Source: Chara braunii (lineage: Eukaryota; Streptophyta; Charophyceae; Charales; Characeae). Taken from it: a DNA stretch of 64,000 nt. Under the pieces are notes generated by a model. It made no database searches. It saw nothing but the letters and a program-made list of their open reading frames with translations, and was not told the DNA's origin. Where the stretch lies: NCBI GenBank assembly GCA_003427395.1, contig BFEA01000006.1:3567919-3631918 (forward strand), in the 5' to 3' direction. Positions within the stretch are counted from its first letter, which is position 1; each line of letters starts with the position of its first letter. Shown here piece by piece: positions 12,191 to 23,520 of this stretch. Position numbers and translations under genes: made by a program.

Positions 12191-12941
12191 TCACTTCAGG
12201 AACTAGCACACATACAAACAAAACATGTTATGTTATGGTCTTGGGAATCTCACAGTGCAAAACTCGAAAGGAGACAATGTCATTCCATAGCAACTGAAAT
12301 GAAAGAGATCGGAAAGAGAAATAGACAAAGGAAGAAGAAGAATGGAGAGTGGGAGAAGAAGAAGAATGGAGAGTGGGAGAAGAAGAAGAAGAAGACGATC
12401 AAAACAAGCTGCAACATATGTCGCTCCTCCCTCATCTCCCCGCCATCTCTCTTCCTCATCAACACCCCCAAAATCTTATTAATAGATCTGGCTGATATCT
12501 GCTCAGATGTGACTGTGTAGGTCAGATTTGTCCACTCAGATCTGACCCAATAGATCAAGAGCGAAGTCTGTGATTGTGTGATAACACTGATATAAGTTGA
12601 AAAACGGAACTTTTATGAAACAAGCACGATAAAAAACGAGAGCAACAACTTTGTCCAGTTGTGAGAAACAACGGAAAATTCAAAATTGTTGAAATACCCC
12701 TAAATTTGGGGACATTTCGTCGGAAGCCCCTAAAAGACGGGAATGATGAAATGCCCCAAACTTCTGCTTTTGCCCCTGTACTGGCCATGGGCAATTTTGC
12801 CACGTGCCCTTGGCCGTGGATTGCAGAGGCCAGTGCACTACTTTTCTCATCTGCCCCATTACCATCCACCCGTCCTTTCTGCCTGCCCCATGTCCAACTC
12901 GGCATCTTCCTCGAATTCAGATTCTGAAAGTGCCGTGTTGA
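12191..12941. other. Flanking DNA left of nested element D
   Basis: No gene recognised. A GAAGAAGAATGGAGAGTGG unit is duplicated at about 12334-12380. The last bases, AGTGCCGTG plus TTGA, match a unit of the minisatellite now found at 62632-63070, so this flank was contiguous with that repeat before D inserted. Confidence 0.6.
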
Positions 12942-13042
12942 TGAAACGGTTTTCACCTTTACGGCAGCAGATGCAATACCCAAGGCTCGATCCCTAGACC
13001 TCACCCTCACCCATGTACAGTATCAGTGACCTGTGTGTGCTT
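12942..13042 (+). repeat. Element D 5' LTR, first 101 bp
   Basis: Nearly identical to 61102-61202. It stops at TGTGTGCTT, where G begins. The remainder of this LTR and the PBS are missing from the far side of G (near 39073), so a deletion has occurred there. Confidence 0.8.
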
Positions 13043-13191
13043 TGAAACGGTTTTCACCTGTCTGCAGTCACAGATGCAGGCCCTAGAATTCGATCCCCAG
13101 ACCTAACTTTGCCCATGTACAGTGTCGAGTCAACATCCGAGTAATTGAACCCGCAATCTGTGTTCTGGCAGTGTTTGCTGTCTGTCGTAGG
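13043..13191 (+). repeat. Element G 5' LTR, left part
   Basis: First 149 bp of G's LTR, ending in TAGG, the target duplication of C. It continues at 31096. The join TCTGTCGTAGGTCTGTGTAG is seen uninterrupted on the minus strand near 45920. Confidence 0.85.
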
Positions 13192-14401
13192 TGTGGCATA
13201 CTGTGTAGCCACACGGGCCTGCAGGGCCCATTCTGCATTCTCAGCCTAAAAGCCTAGAAATAAGGGCTTACAGGCCCCATGTCGTTTCAGCCTGAAAACT
13301 GAAAACGAGGGCCTGCAGGCCCTATTTCGTTTTCAGCCTATAACAGGGCCGTTCAGGCCCTGAGTCTTTTCAGCCTGAAACGGAGGGCCACTTTCGGGCC
13401 CTCATAAGATCGTCCTTCCCTAGAACTCAGGCAACAAACCAGGGTTTCGGGAACAGGCTATTTTTGGCCTGTTCCCCACGCCAGCCTCAGCAGGAGCTGC
13501 AGCGCCAGCCCCTGGCTTGCCCTGGCATTGGCAAGAGCAGCTCCCTGGACTGCCTCGCCCTGCAGCTGCAGGCAGTCAGGAGGCAGGCCGAGTGGTACAT
13601 AGGGAGTTCCCATGCACTTCACGGGTAGGTAGTTGGACAGAAGGCAGGGGGCAGTCTTCAGGATTTCGGCCGCAGCACTCTGGAGGAGCGCTACAGGAGT
13701 AGCTTAGCGCTAGCAGTAGTCTTCAGCGCTGGGCGCTAGTAGCTGCAGGAGTAGTCTTCAGCGCTGGGCGCTAGTAGCTGCAGGAGTAGTATTCAGCGCA
13801 GGGCGCTAAGTAGTAGTAGTGTTGGAGAGAGATGGCTGGCGGAGGCCAGTGGGACTTACCTGTGGCGCCATAGCTCCAGCTCCATCTTCCAGGTACCTGC
13901 ATCAAGGCCCCAGCTTCACAGGTTAGTACCGGACAGAGAGAGAGAGAGAGAGTTCTTCTTCTTCCTCTTCTAAGTCCATCTCTTCTTCACCCTCTCACCA
14001 CCTGACTTCTCAGTATCAGCGGACTACGACAGAGAGAGAGAGAGTTGTGACTTGAGACTTGACGACATTGGATCCAGACTCGACATTGGGATTCAGACAT
14101 TTTGACAAGGGACTATTTGGGCCTGTGCCGAAGACTTGGTGTTGATGATATTCCCATCTTCCCCTCTTCTTCGTCTAACCCCCCTTTTCTTCGTCTGTGT
14201 ATGGTTGGGGACTGGCGCATTCTTCCTGTGTGAGCGCCAGGCCCCTTCACACCATGGAGTGATGATGATGATGTATGTTCGGGGCTGCATTGCAATATTG
14301 ATTGTTCGGATCATTGGTATCTAAGTCTTCCGCTACGCTATCTTGTACTTTGTATGAGAGGTTGGTTCTTGTTCTGGTCTGCACCTTTACAGTATGCAAC
14401 A
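13192..14401 (+). repeat. Element C 5' LTR
   Basis: TGTGGCATACTG to ATGCAACA. U3 is built of repeated GGGCC/GGCCC-type pairs (13220-13400). A 35-bp unit containing CAGCGCTGGGCGCTAGTAGC is repeated about three times at 13715-13830. The R/U5 side has two GA runs near 13936 and 14032. Confidence 0.9.
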
Positions 14402-14404
14402 GTT

Positions 14405-14416
14405 TGGTATCGGAGC
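14405..14416 (+). other. Primer-binding site, element C
   Basis: TGGTATCGGAGC, three bases after the LTR end; same variant as in A, G and E. Confidence 0.8.
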
Positions 14417-14575
14417 GGACCTCTCATACAGAGGACCCGCTCAAATCAAGTAGCCAGCTTGCTAGATCTATTGATCACTCATTACTAAATCAAGTAGGAC
14501 TTCGTCAAATCTCTGAAAATGTTTTTCTCGCAACAAATATCTGAAAATTTCTGATAATCGCATTTCGTTTTACCT
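14417..14575 (+). other. Element C leader, first part
   Basis: AT-rich leader with units like CTGAAAATTTCTGATA and CATTTCGTTTT. It stops at ACCT, where F is inserted, and resumes at 23521. Confidence 0.7.
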
Positions 14576-15521
14576 TGCGAGGATCAGGGTCCTCGGTAGG
14601 CCTATGGGGCCCTGTTTGCAGGCTTACCCGCCCTAAGTGAAGGCGGAGGTGCCCGCCCTAAGTGAAGGCGGGCCTGGCTTTTTGCAAGAGGCCCTCGACT
14701 CTCAATTTCATATTTGGGTCCAGGCAGTTGCGGCGCGCCAGTTGGTTGAAAGAAACACAGGCTGAGCACCAGAGACATTTCCACGGCCTACCGGGCCTTT
14801 CCAAAGAATGCAGGCCCTGGGCGTGATTCGCAGCCTCATACAGAGACAGTTGGGCGCCCAACCGAACGAGGCCCAGCAACCCAGTAGCTGCTGCATCCAG
14901 GCAGCCTCTTGGGGCCTTCCGGAAGCTTTTGGGCCCAGGCCAGCCCAGCCGGGCTGCGAGAGCTGGCCAGCTCTTTTCCATAAAGGAAAGAGTTCTGGCC
15001 AGGCAGCCTCATTCAGGCACTCGCATGCTGGGCGCCAGCGTTGCTGGAGCTCATGCTCGTAGGCTGCTGCTAGCGCTGAGAGGCGAGGTGCAGCATGTGC
15101 GGTCGTGCAGAGGAGGAGGGCGCTGCTGAGGGCAGCGCCATAGCCCAGCCACCATAGCTGGTGGGCTTGGACTACAGTGAAGCGCAGGGGTGGTCTTCGG
15201 GTCAAAGAGAGGACAGGTGTGGTGTAGTCAGGGGATAGGTGAAGGATGATGATGATGTGAGGGCACGTACCTTGTACTGGCGATGGTCTGCATGGGCGAC
15301 ATCTTCAAGTACTTCGGGCTGCCGCTGATGTCAACAGTTGCATTGTCTTTTTGTAATTTGTAGTAGTTGTGTAGGAGTAGGCTGGGCGCTGAGCGCCAAG
15401 TGTGAGTGTGAAGGAACTGGACTCTTGTGTTGGGAGGAGAGAGTATGCTCTCCATGAAACTTGGTTTTCAGTGCTACGAACCTCCATTGGTGTATTATTG
15501 GTGCAATGCTGCTCTCTGGAC
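14576..15521 (+). repeat. Element F 5' LTR (end lost in gap)
   Basis: TGCGAGGATC onward. Contains GCGCCATAGC and a hairpin at about 15142-15168 (AGCCCA..CCA / TGGTGGGCT) with CCATAGC in the loop. Open frames of 107 and 165 codons on the minus strand are identical in both LTRs only because the LTRs are identical; I do not regard them as genes. Confidence 0.9.
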
Positions 15522-16436
15522 NNNNNNNNNNNNNNNNNNNNNNNNNNNNNNNNNNNNNNNNNNNNNNNNNNNNNNNNNNNNNNNNNNNNNNNNNNNNNNN
15601 NNNNNNNNNNNNNNNNNNNNNNNNNNNNNNNNNNNNNNNNNNNNNNNNNNNNNNNNNNNNNNNNNNNNNNNNNNNNNNNNNNNNNNNNNNNNNNNNNNNN
15701 NNNNNNNNNNNNNNNNNNNNNNNNNNNNNNNNNNNNNNNNNNNNNNNNNNNNNNNNNNNNNNNNNNNNNNNNNNNNNNNNNNNNNNNNNNNNNNNNNNNN
15801 NNNNNNNNNNNNNNNNNNNNNNNNNNNNNNNNNNNNNNNNNNNNNNNNNNNNNNNNNNNNNNNNNNNNNNNNNNNNNNNNNNNNNNNNNNNNNNNNNNNN
15901 NNNNNNNNNNNNNNNNNNNNNNNNNNNNNNNNNNNNNNNNNNNNNNNNNNNNNNNNNNNNNNNNNNNNNNNNNNNNNNNNNNNNNNNNNNNNNNNNNNNN
16001 NNNNNNNNNNNNNNNNNNNNNNNNNNNNNNNNNNNNNNNNNNNNNNNNNNNNNNNNNNNNNNNNNNNNNNNNNNNNNNNNNNNNNNNNNNNNNNNNNNNN
16101 NNNNNNNNNNNNNNNNNNNNNNNNNNNNNNNNNNNNNNNNNNNNNNNNNNNNNNNNNNNNNNNNNNNNNNNNNNNNNNNNNNNNNNNNNNNNNNNNNNNN
16201 NNNNNNNNNNNNNNNNNNNNNNNNNNNNNNNNNNNNNNNNNNNNNNNNNNNNNNNNNNNNNNNNNNNNNNNNNNNNNNNNNNNNNNNNNNNNNNNNNNNN
16301 NNNNNNNNNNNNNNNNNNNNNNNNNNNNNNNNNNNNNNNNNNNNNNNNNNNNNNNNNNNNNNNNNNNNNNNNNNNNNNNNNNNNNNNNNNNNNNNNNNNN
16401 NNNNNNNNNNNNNNNNNNNNNNNNNNNNNNNNNNNN
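15522..16436. other. Assembly gap (915 N)
   Basis: Unknown bases. By comparison with 22498-23520 it should contain the last 77 bp of F's 5' LTR, its PBS and part of the leader. Confidence 0.99.
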
Positions 16437-16750
16437 ATCAATCTGCCATCCAGTATACATCTCCAACAGGAGATGTTATTTTTATTTTGATTATCTAGTT
16501 GTGACAGACTTCGCTAACAACTGACAGACAGCCACAAACAGAATAGATCTTTGCTGTAGTACAATCTGTTCCAGGGTAATCTAAAAATAGAATTAATATA
16601 TCCTCTAGGACCTGACATTAGTTGTTAATACATCACCTAACTGTTTCTGTTCCATCCGACCGAAATTAGTTGTGTTTCATAATCGGTTGTGTGTCAGGCT
16701 AAGGTAGGATTCAGTGTGGATTCTAGTTTAGATCACACACACTGTAGCTC
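16437..16750 (+). other. Element F leader (visible part)
   Basis: AT-rich untranslated leader; no TTGAC or ACGT-type cluster is visible in it, unlike the leaders of A/G/D and C/E. Confidence 0.6.
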
Positions 16751-18678
16751 ATGAGTGATGCAAGCACTAGTGAGGAGTTGCTAGTGGACGACCGTAGGAC
16801 TACTCACGGGACTGCTCGTAGTCGACCCTTGACATTCTTGGAGTTAGGTCCAGGAGATGAGAGAAGATTGAGTAGAGAGGCTAGGGAGAGAACAGCGGCA
16901 AGGTGAGCGAGGGCAGCTGAGGATAGTGCCAAGACTAGTGTCTCAGCTAGTACAGGTGCAACCATGGCAACCTCAGCTATGTCGCAAGTCTCTACACAGT
17001 CCACTTCTTCAGGAGTCAGTCAGAGTGGCTCTCAGGTTCCCATTAGTCAGATTGCTGCCGTGCGAGTCAGCCAGCAAACTCAACTCACGGCGGAGGACTT
17101 AGAAATCCGCTAAGCAGAAGAACTTCAGGATGAGCTACAGCGGCAGTTGGACGAGGCAGCAGAGAGGAAAAGAAAAGTCGTACTTAGGAAGGCTAGACTA
17201 GAGAGTAGAATGCAGGAGCTAGGCAGATTGGAAACACTAGATGAGGCAGCATTAGACCCTACTGGTCGTGTGCTGCGCAATGCTTTACTTTCAGTGGCGG
17301 AAGCGTAGAACGTCCAACAGGAATTGTTGGCTGATTTGGTGGCAGGCCAGAAACAAATTCTGGCTGAACTTCGGGCTCGTCGCACAATGGTGAGGCAGCC
17401 ACAGTTTGTTGTGGTTCCCCCTGTAGGTGCGGGTCCATCATCGATGCCTCAACGCACAGGGCAAACTTTCTCTCCTATGTTTGGCATGCCCCCTCCAGGT
17501 GGTTTAGCAGCAACTAGTGGTCCGGTTCCAAGTGTCTCAGTCGTACCATCCACGACAGTGGTAACTACAGTCCCATCGTCAAGCCAGGCCCAGGTTAGTG
17601 TGCAACAGCCTGTTTCAAAGGCTATGCAGTCGCTGCAGCAAGCCCCTGGGCCCATGCAACCTATGCAGTGGATGCCCAAGATACCTCTGATGAGTCCCAA
17701 GCCTTTCTCTGGAGACAGGAAGAAGGAGGAAGACTTGGACACCTGGGTGAGGACTGTGCCTACTTATGTAAGGCACGAGCTCATAAGGTCAGAACAGGAA
17801 GTAGTGGTGGCTGCATCCTTTTTAGAGGGATCAGCAGCCCGCTGGTTGAATGGCTTAGTGCAACAACAGGGCTACGGTCAGGATTTCGATGCCTGCGCTC
17901 AGGCTCAGACATTGGAACAGTTCGTACGTTCAGTCTACAACAGGTGGCATGACCCGCAAGGGGCTCAAAAGGCCACCGATGCTATCAACAACCTTTGTTC
18001 CCGTAGGTTCAAGGATGTTAGAGAGCTAACGGACACCGTAGAACGCCTCCTCGTGGTACATGGTGTGCGTTTTGACCAGCAGGTTCTCCTGACGGATTAC
18101 CTAAGGTGCCTACCTGCGGAGGTAAGGACCAAGTCGGGTTCCTCGTCGAACAACACACTTTCGCTTCTTTTAGTAAGAAAGCTCTGGACATAGAGGCAAA
18201 GCTGGGATCTGCGCATAGGGCATCTCATGATGGTAGGAAGAGACTGCCCCAAGACTGGAAGAAGAAGGGCCAGTTGATGTTCGTTGACCACGATGGTCAA
18301 ACGACGGAGATTGACAATTTCCCAGATCTTGGGGAGTTCACAGAGCAGGATGGGGCTAGTGAGACTTCAAATGGTGGAGTCGTAGCACCCATCAAGGAAA
18401 AGGCTAGGGGGACCGGGAAGAAGAAGGTAGGACGGTCCACGGGTCAGGGCGACCAAGGGACACCCGCATGGGTGAAGCTTGGTTTGGATTATGACGTGTG
18501 GCGTGACCGCGTTGCTAGGGGTACATGCATGAGCTGTGGCAACTATGGCCACACATCCAGGACTTGCCGCGGCAAGAAGGTCACCACGAAGGTAGCCTCA
18601 CCAACGGTGGTGGGCTTATCTTCGAACCCTGGGAGTGCTTCTGCAAGCAACTCACAGGGAAACACCTCGGGCCAGTAG
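16751..18678 (+). pseudogene. gag: Element F gag
   Basis: Start at 16751 (MSDASTSEELL) keeps one frame to about 18100. Residues ~120-185 are a charged coiled-coil-like helix; residues 200-320 are S/T/P/Q-rich; the capsid-like part follows (KPFSGDRKKEEDLDTWV at about 17701, WLNGLVQQQGYG, FVRSVYNRWHD). Three in-frame stops occur at codons 52 (TGA, 16904), 121 (TAA, 17111) and 186 (TAG, 17306). A shift between 18106 and 18193 moves to the frame ending at 18678, which carries the CCHC knuckle at 18526-18567. Despite the stops the protein is otherwise well preserved. Confidence 0.85.
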
Positions 18679-19240
18679 GAGTGTTAGCCGCTCTTACTCG
18701 TGTTGAAGTGGTAACGTTGCCTTCCCCACTTCAGGCGTTGGTCAAGGCTAGAGACCCACACAACGCCCCGCAGACACATTCAGACCCACCGACGCTCTGT
18801 ACGAGAGATGTGTCTGAGGCCCTAGAAGAGTTAGAGACTGAGTGGTCAGGAAAGGACCCCAGGGACTCTTGGGCGATGATCAGTAGAGGTCCAAAGGGTG
18901 AACATTTCGTGGTAGAAGTAGATGTAGGTGGCTGCAAGGTTGGCCCCTTCGCAGACATAGGCTCTACACGAAATTTCATCAGTCGTGCTTGTGTGGATAG
19001 ACTGCGCTTAGGGGACCAAGTGCAGTGGCTTAGCAGAATTGTAGCTTCTACGATAGCCAACAAGCACCAAATGGTTGTAAGGACGTAGCCTGCACCTTCT
19101 CCTATGGAGGAGGGGAAGTGATCCACAAGATCTCCTTCCTGGTTAGCGACGAACCGCCATTCGATATGCTACTAGGCATGTACTATCTCGAAGTCTCGCA
19201 ACCTCAGTTTGACTGGGATAGAAAGGTGTTGTTCCACAAG
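18679..19240 (+). pseudogene. pol (PR): Element F protease region
   Basis: Aspartic protease. The active-site block reads FADIGSTRNFIS (about 18951-18986), matching LIDSGATRNYIS of G: Asp is kept but the S of D-S/T-G is Ile. A TAG at 19086-19088 interrupts before the second signature PPFDMLLGMYYLEVS (from about 19154), which is in the frame opening at 19118. Confidence 0.8.
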
Positions 19241-20400
19241 TTGTCCAATGGTAGAACTGTTAGATTGCAAAAGTACAAGGCTAGCAGTCTAATAGAAAAC
19301 TACGGGTGTATGTGTGCCTCATCCTTCTTTAACTATTATAAGCAGAATCGAGAGGAAGGCATGTATCTAGTTTTTGTCTCTGAGAAAGGGGAGGCCGTTA
19401 AATCACCCCCAGAGATAGAAAAAGTCGTCGCTCAATATTCAGACCCTTTTGACGAGCCCACAGGCGTGGTAGAAAGGGAGGTTGTCCATGCGATAGAGGT
19501 TGTCCCAGGTAGCAAGGTGCCTAGAGGACGAATCTATAGGATGTCTCCTGCGGAGTTAGATGAGCTTCGCCGTCAGCTCAAGGAGCTCACAGAGAAGGGA
19601 TGGATACGGCCTAGTACCTCCCCTTACGGTGCGCCAGTCTTATTTGTNCCNAAGAAGGGAGGTCCATTAAGGATGTGCATTGACTATAGGGGCCTCAATG
19701 CCATCACCGTTAAGAACGCNGAGCCCCTACCCCGCATNGACGACCTCTTGGATAGAGTGCAGGGATGNCGGTACTTCACAAAGATAGATCTGAAGTCTGG
19801 ATACCATAAAATTGTCGTTAGGCCTGAGGACCAACACAAAACCGTATTTCAGACCAGGTACGGTCTGTACGAGTTTGTGATGATGGATAGAGTGCAGGGA
19901 TGTCGGTACTTCACAAAGATAGATCTGAAGTCTCGATACCATCAAATTGTCGTTAGGCCTGAGGACCAACACAAAACCGCATTTCAGACCAGGCACGGTC
20001 TGTACGAGTTTGTGGTGATGCCTTTTGGCCTATGCAATGCGCCTGGTACATTCCAGTACGCGATGAACCGGATATTTCATGAGTACTTGGACAAGTTTAT
20101 CGTCGTGTACCTCGACGATATTCTTATCTTTAGTAGGACTATAGAGGAGCACGCTGAGCACTTGAAATTAGTGCTAGGTCTCCTAAGACAGCACCGGTAC
20201 AAGGTAAACTTGGATAAATGCGAGTTTGGTCGCACCAAGATCTTGTACTTGGGTCATGAAATTTCAGCAGATGGATTGAGGCCGGAAGATGCGAAGGTGG
20301 CCAGCATACGTGACTGGCCCAAACATCAGACTGTTATTGAGGTCAGATCGTTTTTTGGGGATGACGGGTTATTATCGTCCGTTTGTGAAGAACTATAGTA
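19241..20400 (+). pseudogene. pol (RT): Element F reverse transcriptase with 45-residue internal duplication
   Basis: RT blocks: [79 protein letters not shown] and catalytic YLDD at 20108-20119. A 135-bp segment (19751-19885) is repeated in frame at 19886-20020, so residues from DRVQG to YEFV occur twice; this would insert 45 residues into the palm and should abolish activity. The first copy and nearby sequence contain several Ns, so an assembly error is a real alternative. Frame is lost in the TTTTTTGGGG run near 20350. Confidence 0.9.
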
Positions 20401-22268
20401 CTGTAGCTTCCCCACTAACAGATCTAACTCAACTTGACACCCCTTGGGAGTGGACTGAAGAGTGTGAGGCAAGCTTCAAGAAATTGAAGTATGCTCTAAC
20501 ACACTATGAAGTTCTCAAACTTCCTGGTCCTGACAAGCCATTTGTTGTGACCACAGACGCCAGCCAATATGGCATATGCGCGGTCCTTGCGCAACAGGAA
20601 GGGCCCAAGTTGAGACCGATCGAGTATATGAGCAAGAAGATGCCATCTCAAAAGTTAGCTAAGTCCACCTATGAGAGAGAGCTCTACGCCCTATACAGAG
20701 CGCTAGTCCATTGGAGACACTACCTCCTAGGAAGATTCTTCTATGTGAGGTCTGACCATGAGACTTTGCGCTGGATTAAGACACAGCCTGTGTTGTCAGA
20801 CGCACTCAAGAGATGGATTCAAGTGATAGACATGTATGACTATCAACTTGATCCTATCAAGGGTACGTACAACAAGGTGGTTGATGCGCTATCAAGAAGG
20901 GCAGATTATCTTGGCGCGCTAGTCACTGAGTTTGGCATATCTGACGAACTCACTCAATCGCTGGTGGAAGCCTATCAGGGAGACCCAGTCATGTTAGAAA
21001 TCATTTGTAGATTCCAAGCAAAGGACAAGAAGACTTTGGATGAATTTACGATGGTAGATGGCTTGCTGTACCTTGAGAAGGCAAGGAATAAAAGACTATA
21101 TGTTGCTAATAGTGAGTCTTTGTGTAGTTTATTTTTAGGAGAATGTCATGATGCAAGTGGTCATTTTGGCTATAGAAAGACATCAGCGAACTTAGTGCAA
21201 AGATTTTGGTGGCCTTCTATGTTGGAAGATGCAAAATGTTATGTTGAAACCTGCCAGGTTTGTCAAAGGGACAAACCAAGGACTCAGGCTCCGCTTGGGT
21301 TGATCAAACCCTTGCCGATCCCTGCAGGTCCTGGCCAGAGTGTGTCCATGGATTTCATGGATACCCTTGTGACCAGCAGGACAGGAAAGAGACACATCTT
21401 TGTTGTAGTGGACCGTTTTACCAAGTACGCCAGACTAATCGCTATGCCAGAAACTGCTAAGATTGACTTTGTCATCAAACTATTCATGGACAATTGGGTA
21501 AGGGACTTCGGTTTACCTACGTCTATTGTTAGTGATAGGGATGTAAGGTTTACAAGTGAACTGTGGCAGTCTGTTGCTGAGCAAATGGGCACAAAGCTCC
21601 AAATGACGTCAGGGAATCACCCTNAGTCAANTGNCCAGGCAGAACAGATGAACCGGGTAGTGCAGCACCTGCTTAGGCATTATATTAAGCCAAGTCAGGA
21701 TGACTGGGACGAGAAGTTACCTCTCGTCGCCAGCCTGTACAACAATGCTGTGCACAGTACCACCGGTATGACTCCCAACCAGCTACATCTTGGTTGGAAG
21801 CCCAAATCTGCGCTTGACTTTCTGCTACCAGAAAGACAACCCGTTGCAGCACCTGGCAGCATAGAGTTTGCTGTCAAGTATGAGCAGATGCTGCAGCAGG
21901 CCGTTGAACATATTCAGAAGTCTCAAGATGCTATGATTGCATCTGAGAACAAACATAGACGGCCTTCTAACTTTCAGGTAGGTGAGAGAGTCTGGGTGAA
22001 ATCATCTGAACTGGGACAGGAGATAGGGATCTCAAGAAAACTGATGCCTCAGTACTTTGGGCCCTGGGAGATCTTAGATATTGTAGGGGATCAACCGGAT
22101 GGGCCTACATACGTGATTCACATACCTGCACACTTAGGGACTTATCCTGTTTTCCATGCCTCCAAGTTGGCACCTTTTGCTGCCACAGACCTGTTACCCT
22201 CTCGGAGATCGATGCTGCCCCCAACTATGGATGGCAAAGTGGATATCGACCAGATCGTCGAGCATTGA
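20289..22268 (+). pseudogene. pol (RH-IN): Element F RNase H and integrase
   Basis: 660 codons open. RNase H: TTDASQYGICAVL (about 20553), YERELYAL, SDHETLRW (about 20752) and VDALSRRADYLGAL hold the D-E-D-D set. Integrase: zinc module H..H (HDASGHFG, about 21148) and C..C (CQVCQ, about 21256); core D (MDFMD, about 21349), D (SDRD, about 21532) and E (QAEQMNR, about 21640, with Ns just before). The GPY/F-type region (KLMPQYFGPWEIL) and YPVFHASKL follow. This is the best preserved pol in the window. A TGA at 22266-22268 cuts it from its chromodomain. Confidence 0.92.
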
Positions 22269-22460
22269 GTGATGCTTGTTCCTCGACCATCAGGTAGAGG
22301 GCGACCTCCTAAACCGAGAATGCAGTATCGTGTGAGCTACAGACATCATCTGGATCCTAAAGAAGACAGGTGGTTCACACGACAAGAACTCATGAGAACA
22401 GCACCTCAAGTCATCGCAGGCTATGAAAGAACACTCAAAGGGAAGATGCCTGCAGAATGA
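22269..22460 (+). pseudogene. Element F chromodomain-like tail
   Basis: The frame is the same as the upstream integrase after the TGA. It reads PRPSGRGRPPKPRMQYRVSY, then DPKEDRWFTRQELM and ends at TGA 22458-22460. With the preceding VDIDQIVEH this forms the chromodomain-like C-terminus of chromovirus integrases, thought to steer integration toward particular chromatin. Readthrough or a single reversion of the stop would restore continuity. Confidence 0.8.
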
Positions 22461-22486
22461 GAGACTTCTCAGAGGACTCACGAAGT

Positions 22487-22497
22487 AAAGGAGGGAA
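22487..22497 (+). other. Polypurine tract, element F
   Basis: AAAGGAGGGAA directly before the 3' LTR start at 22498; primer for plus-strand DNA synthesis. Confidence 0.8.
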
Positions 22498-23520
22498 TGC
22501 GAGGATCAGGGTCCTCGGTAGGCCTATGGGGCCCTGTTTGCAGGCTTACCCGCCCTAAGTGAAGGCGGAGGTGCCCGCCCTAAGTGAAGGCGGGCCTGGC
22601 TTTTTGCAAGAGGCCCTCGACTCTCAATTTCATATTTGGGTCCAGGCAGTTGCGGCGCGCCAGTTGGTTGAAAGAAACACAGGCTGAGCACCAGAGACAT
22701 TTCCACGGCCTACCGGGCCTTTCCAAAGAATGCAGGCCCTGGGCGTGATTCGCAGCCTCATACAGAGACAGTTGGGCGCCCAACCGAACGAGGCCCAGCA
22801 ACCCAGTAGCTGCTGCATCCAGGCAGCCTCTTGGGGCCTTCCGGAAGCTTTTGGGCCCAGGCCAGCCCAGCCGGGCTGCGAGAGCTGGCCAGCTCTTTTC
22901 CATAAAGGAAAGAGTTCTGGCCAGGCAGCCTCATTCAGGCACTCGCATGCTGGGCGCCAGCGTTGCTGGAGCTCATGCTCGTAGGCTGCTGCTAGCGCTG
23001 AGAGGCGAGGTGCAGCATGTGCGGTCGTGCAGAGGAGGAGGGCGCTGCTGAGGGCAGCGCCATAGCCCAGCCACCATAGCTGGTGGGCTTGGACTACAGT
23101 GAAGCGCAGGGGTGGTCTTCGGGTCAAAGAGAGGACAGGTGTGGTGTAGTCAGGGGATAGGTGAAGGATGATGATGATGTGAGGGCACGTACCTTGTACT
23201 GGCGATGGTCTGCATGGGCGACATCTTCAAGTACTTCGGGCTGCCGCTGATGTCAACAGTTGCATTGTCTTTTTGTAATTTGTAGTAGTTGTGTAGGAGT
23301 AGGCTGGGCGCTGAGCGCCAAGTGTGAGTGTGAAGGAACTGGACTCTTGTGTTGGGAGGAGAGAGTATGCTCTCCATGAAACTTGGTTTTCAGTGCTACG
23401 AACCTCCATTGGTGTATTATTGGTGCAATGCTGCTCTCTGGACACAGTGTGACTATTTGGCTTTCAATGTGATGGTGTGATCTGGAATTGTCATCTCGCT
23501 GTTACTTATTTTTCCTTGCA
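22498..23520 (+). repeat. Element F 3' LTR
   Basis: 1023 bp, TGCGAGG to CTTGCA, followed by the ACCT duplication. First 946 bp appear identical to the 5' LTR. Confidence 0.92.

Larger units (their letters stand above)
14576..23520 (+). mobile_element. Element F: youngest Ty3/gypsy element, inside C's leader
   Basis: 8.9 kb with LTRs 14576 to (gap) and 22498-23520, flanked by ACCT (14572-14575 and 23521-23524). The sequenced 946 bp of the 5' LTR appear identical to 22498-23443, indicating a very recent insertion. A 915-N gap (15522-16436) hides the end of the 5' LTR and the PBS. Gag and pol are recognisable over nearly full length but carry stops and a frameshift. Confidence 0.9.

Noticed and set aside
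15305-16524. Long open frames of 320-380 codons across the N gap
   Set aside because: They consist almost wholly of X residues from unknown bases; the same applies to frames over 41601-41993.
22269-22460. Chromodomain fragment as a host heterochromatin gene
   Set aside because: It is directly downstream and in frame with the integrase, and equivalent tails occur in all the other elements.
22630-23127. 165-codon minus-strand frame, identical to 14708-15205
   Set aside because: Its duplication is explained by the two identical LTRs of F; it lies in the LTR without protein-like features or family similarity.
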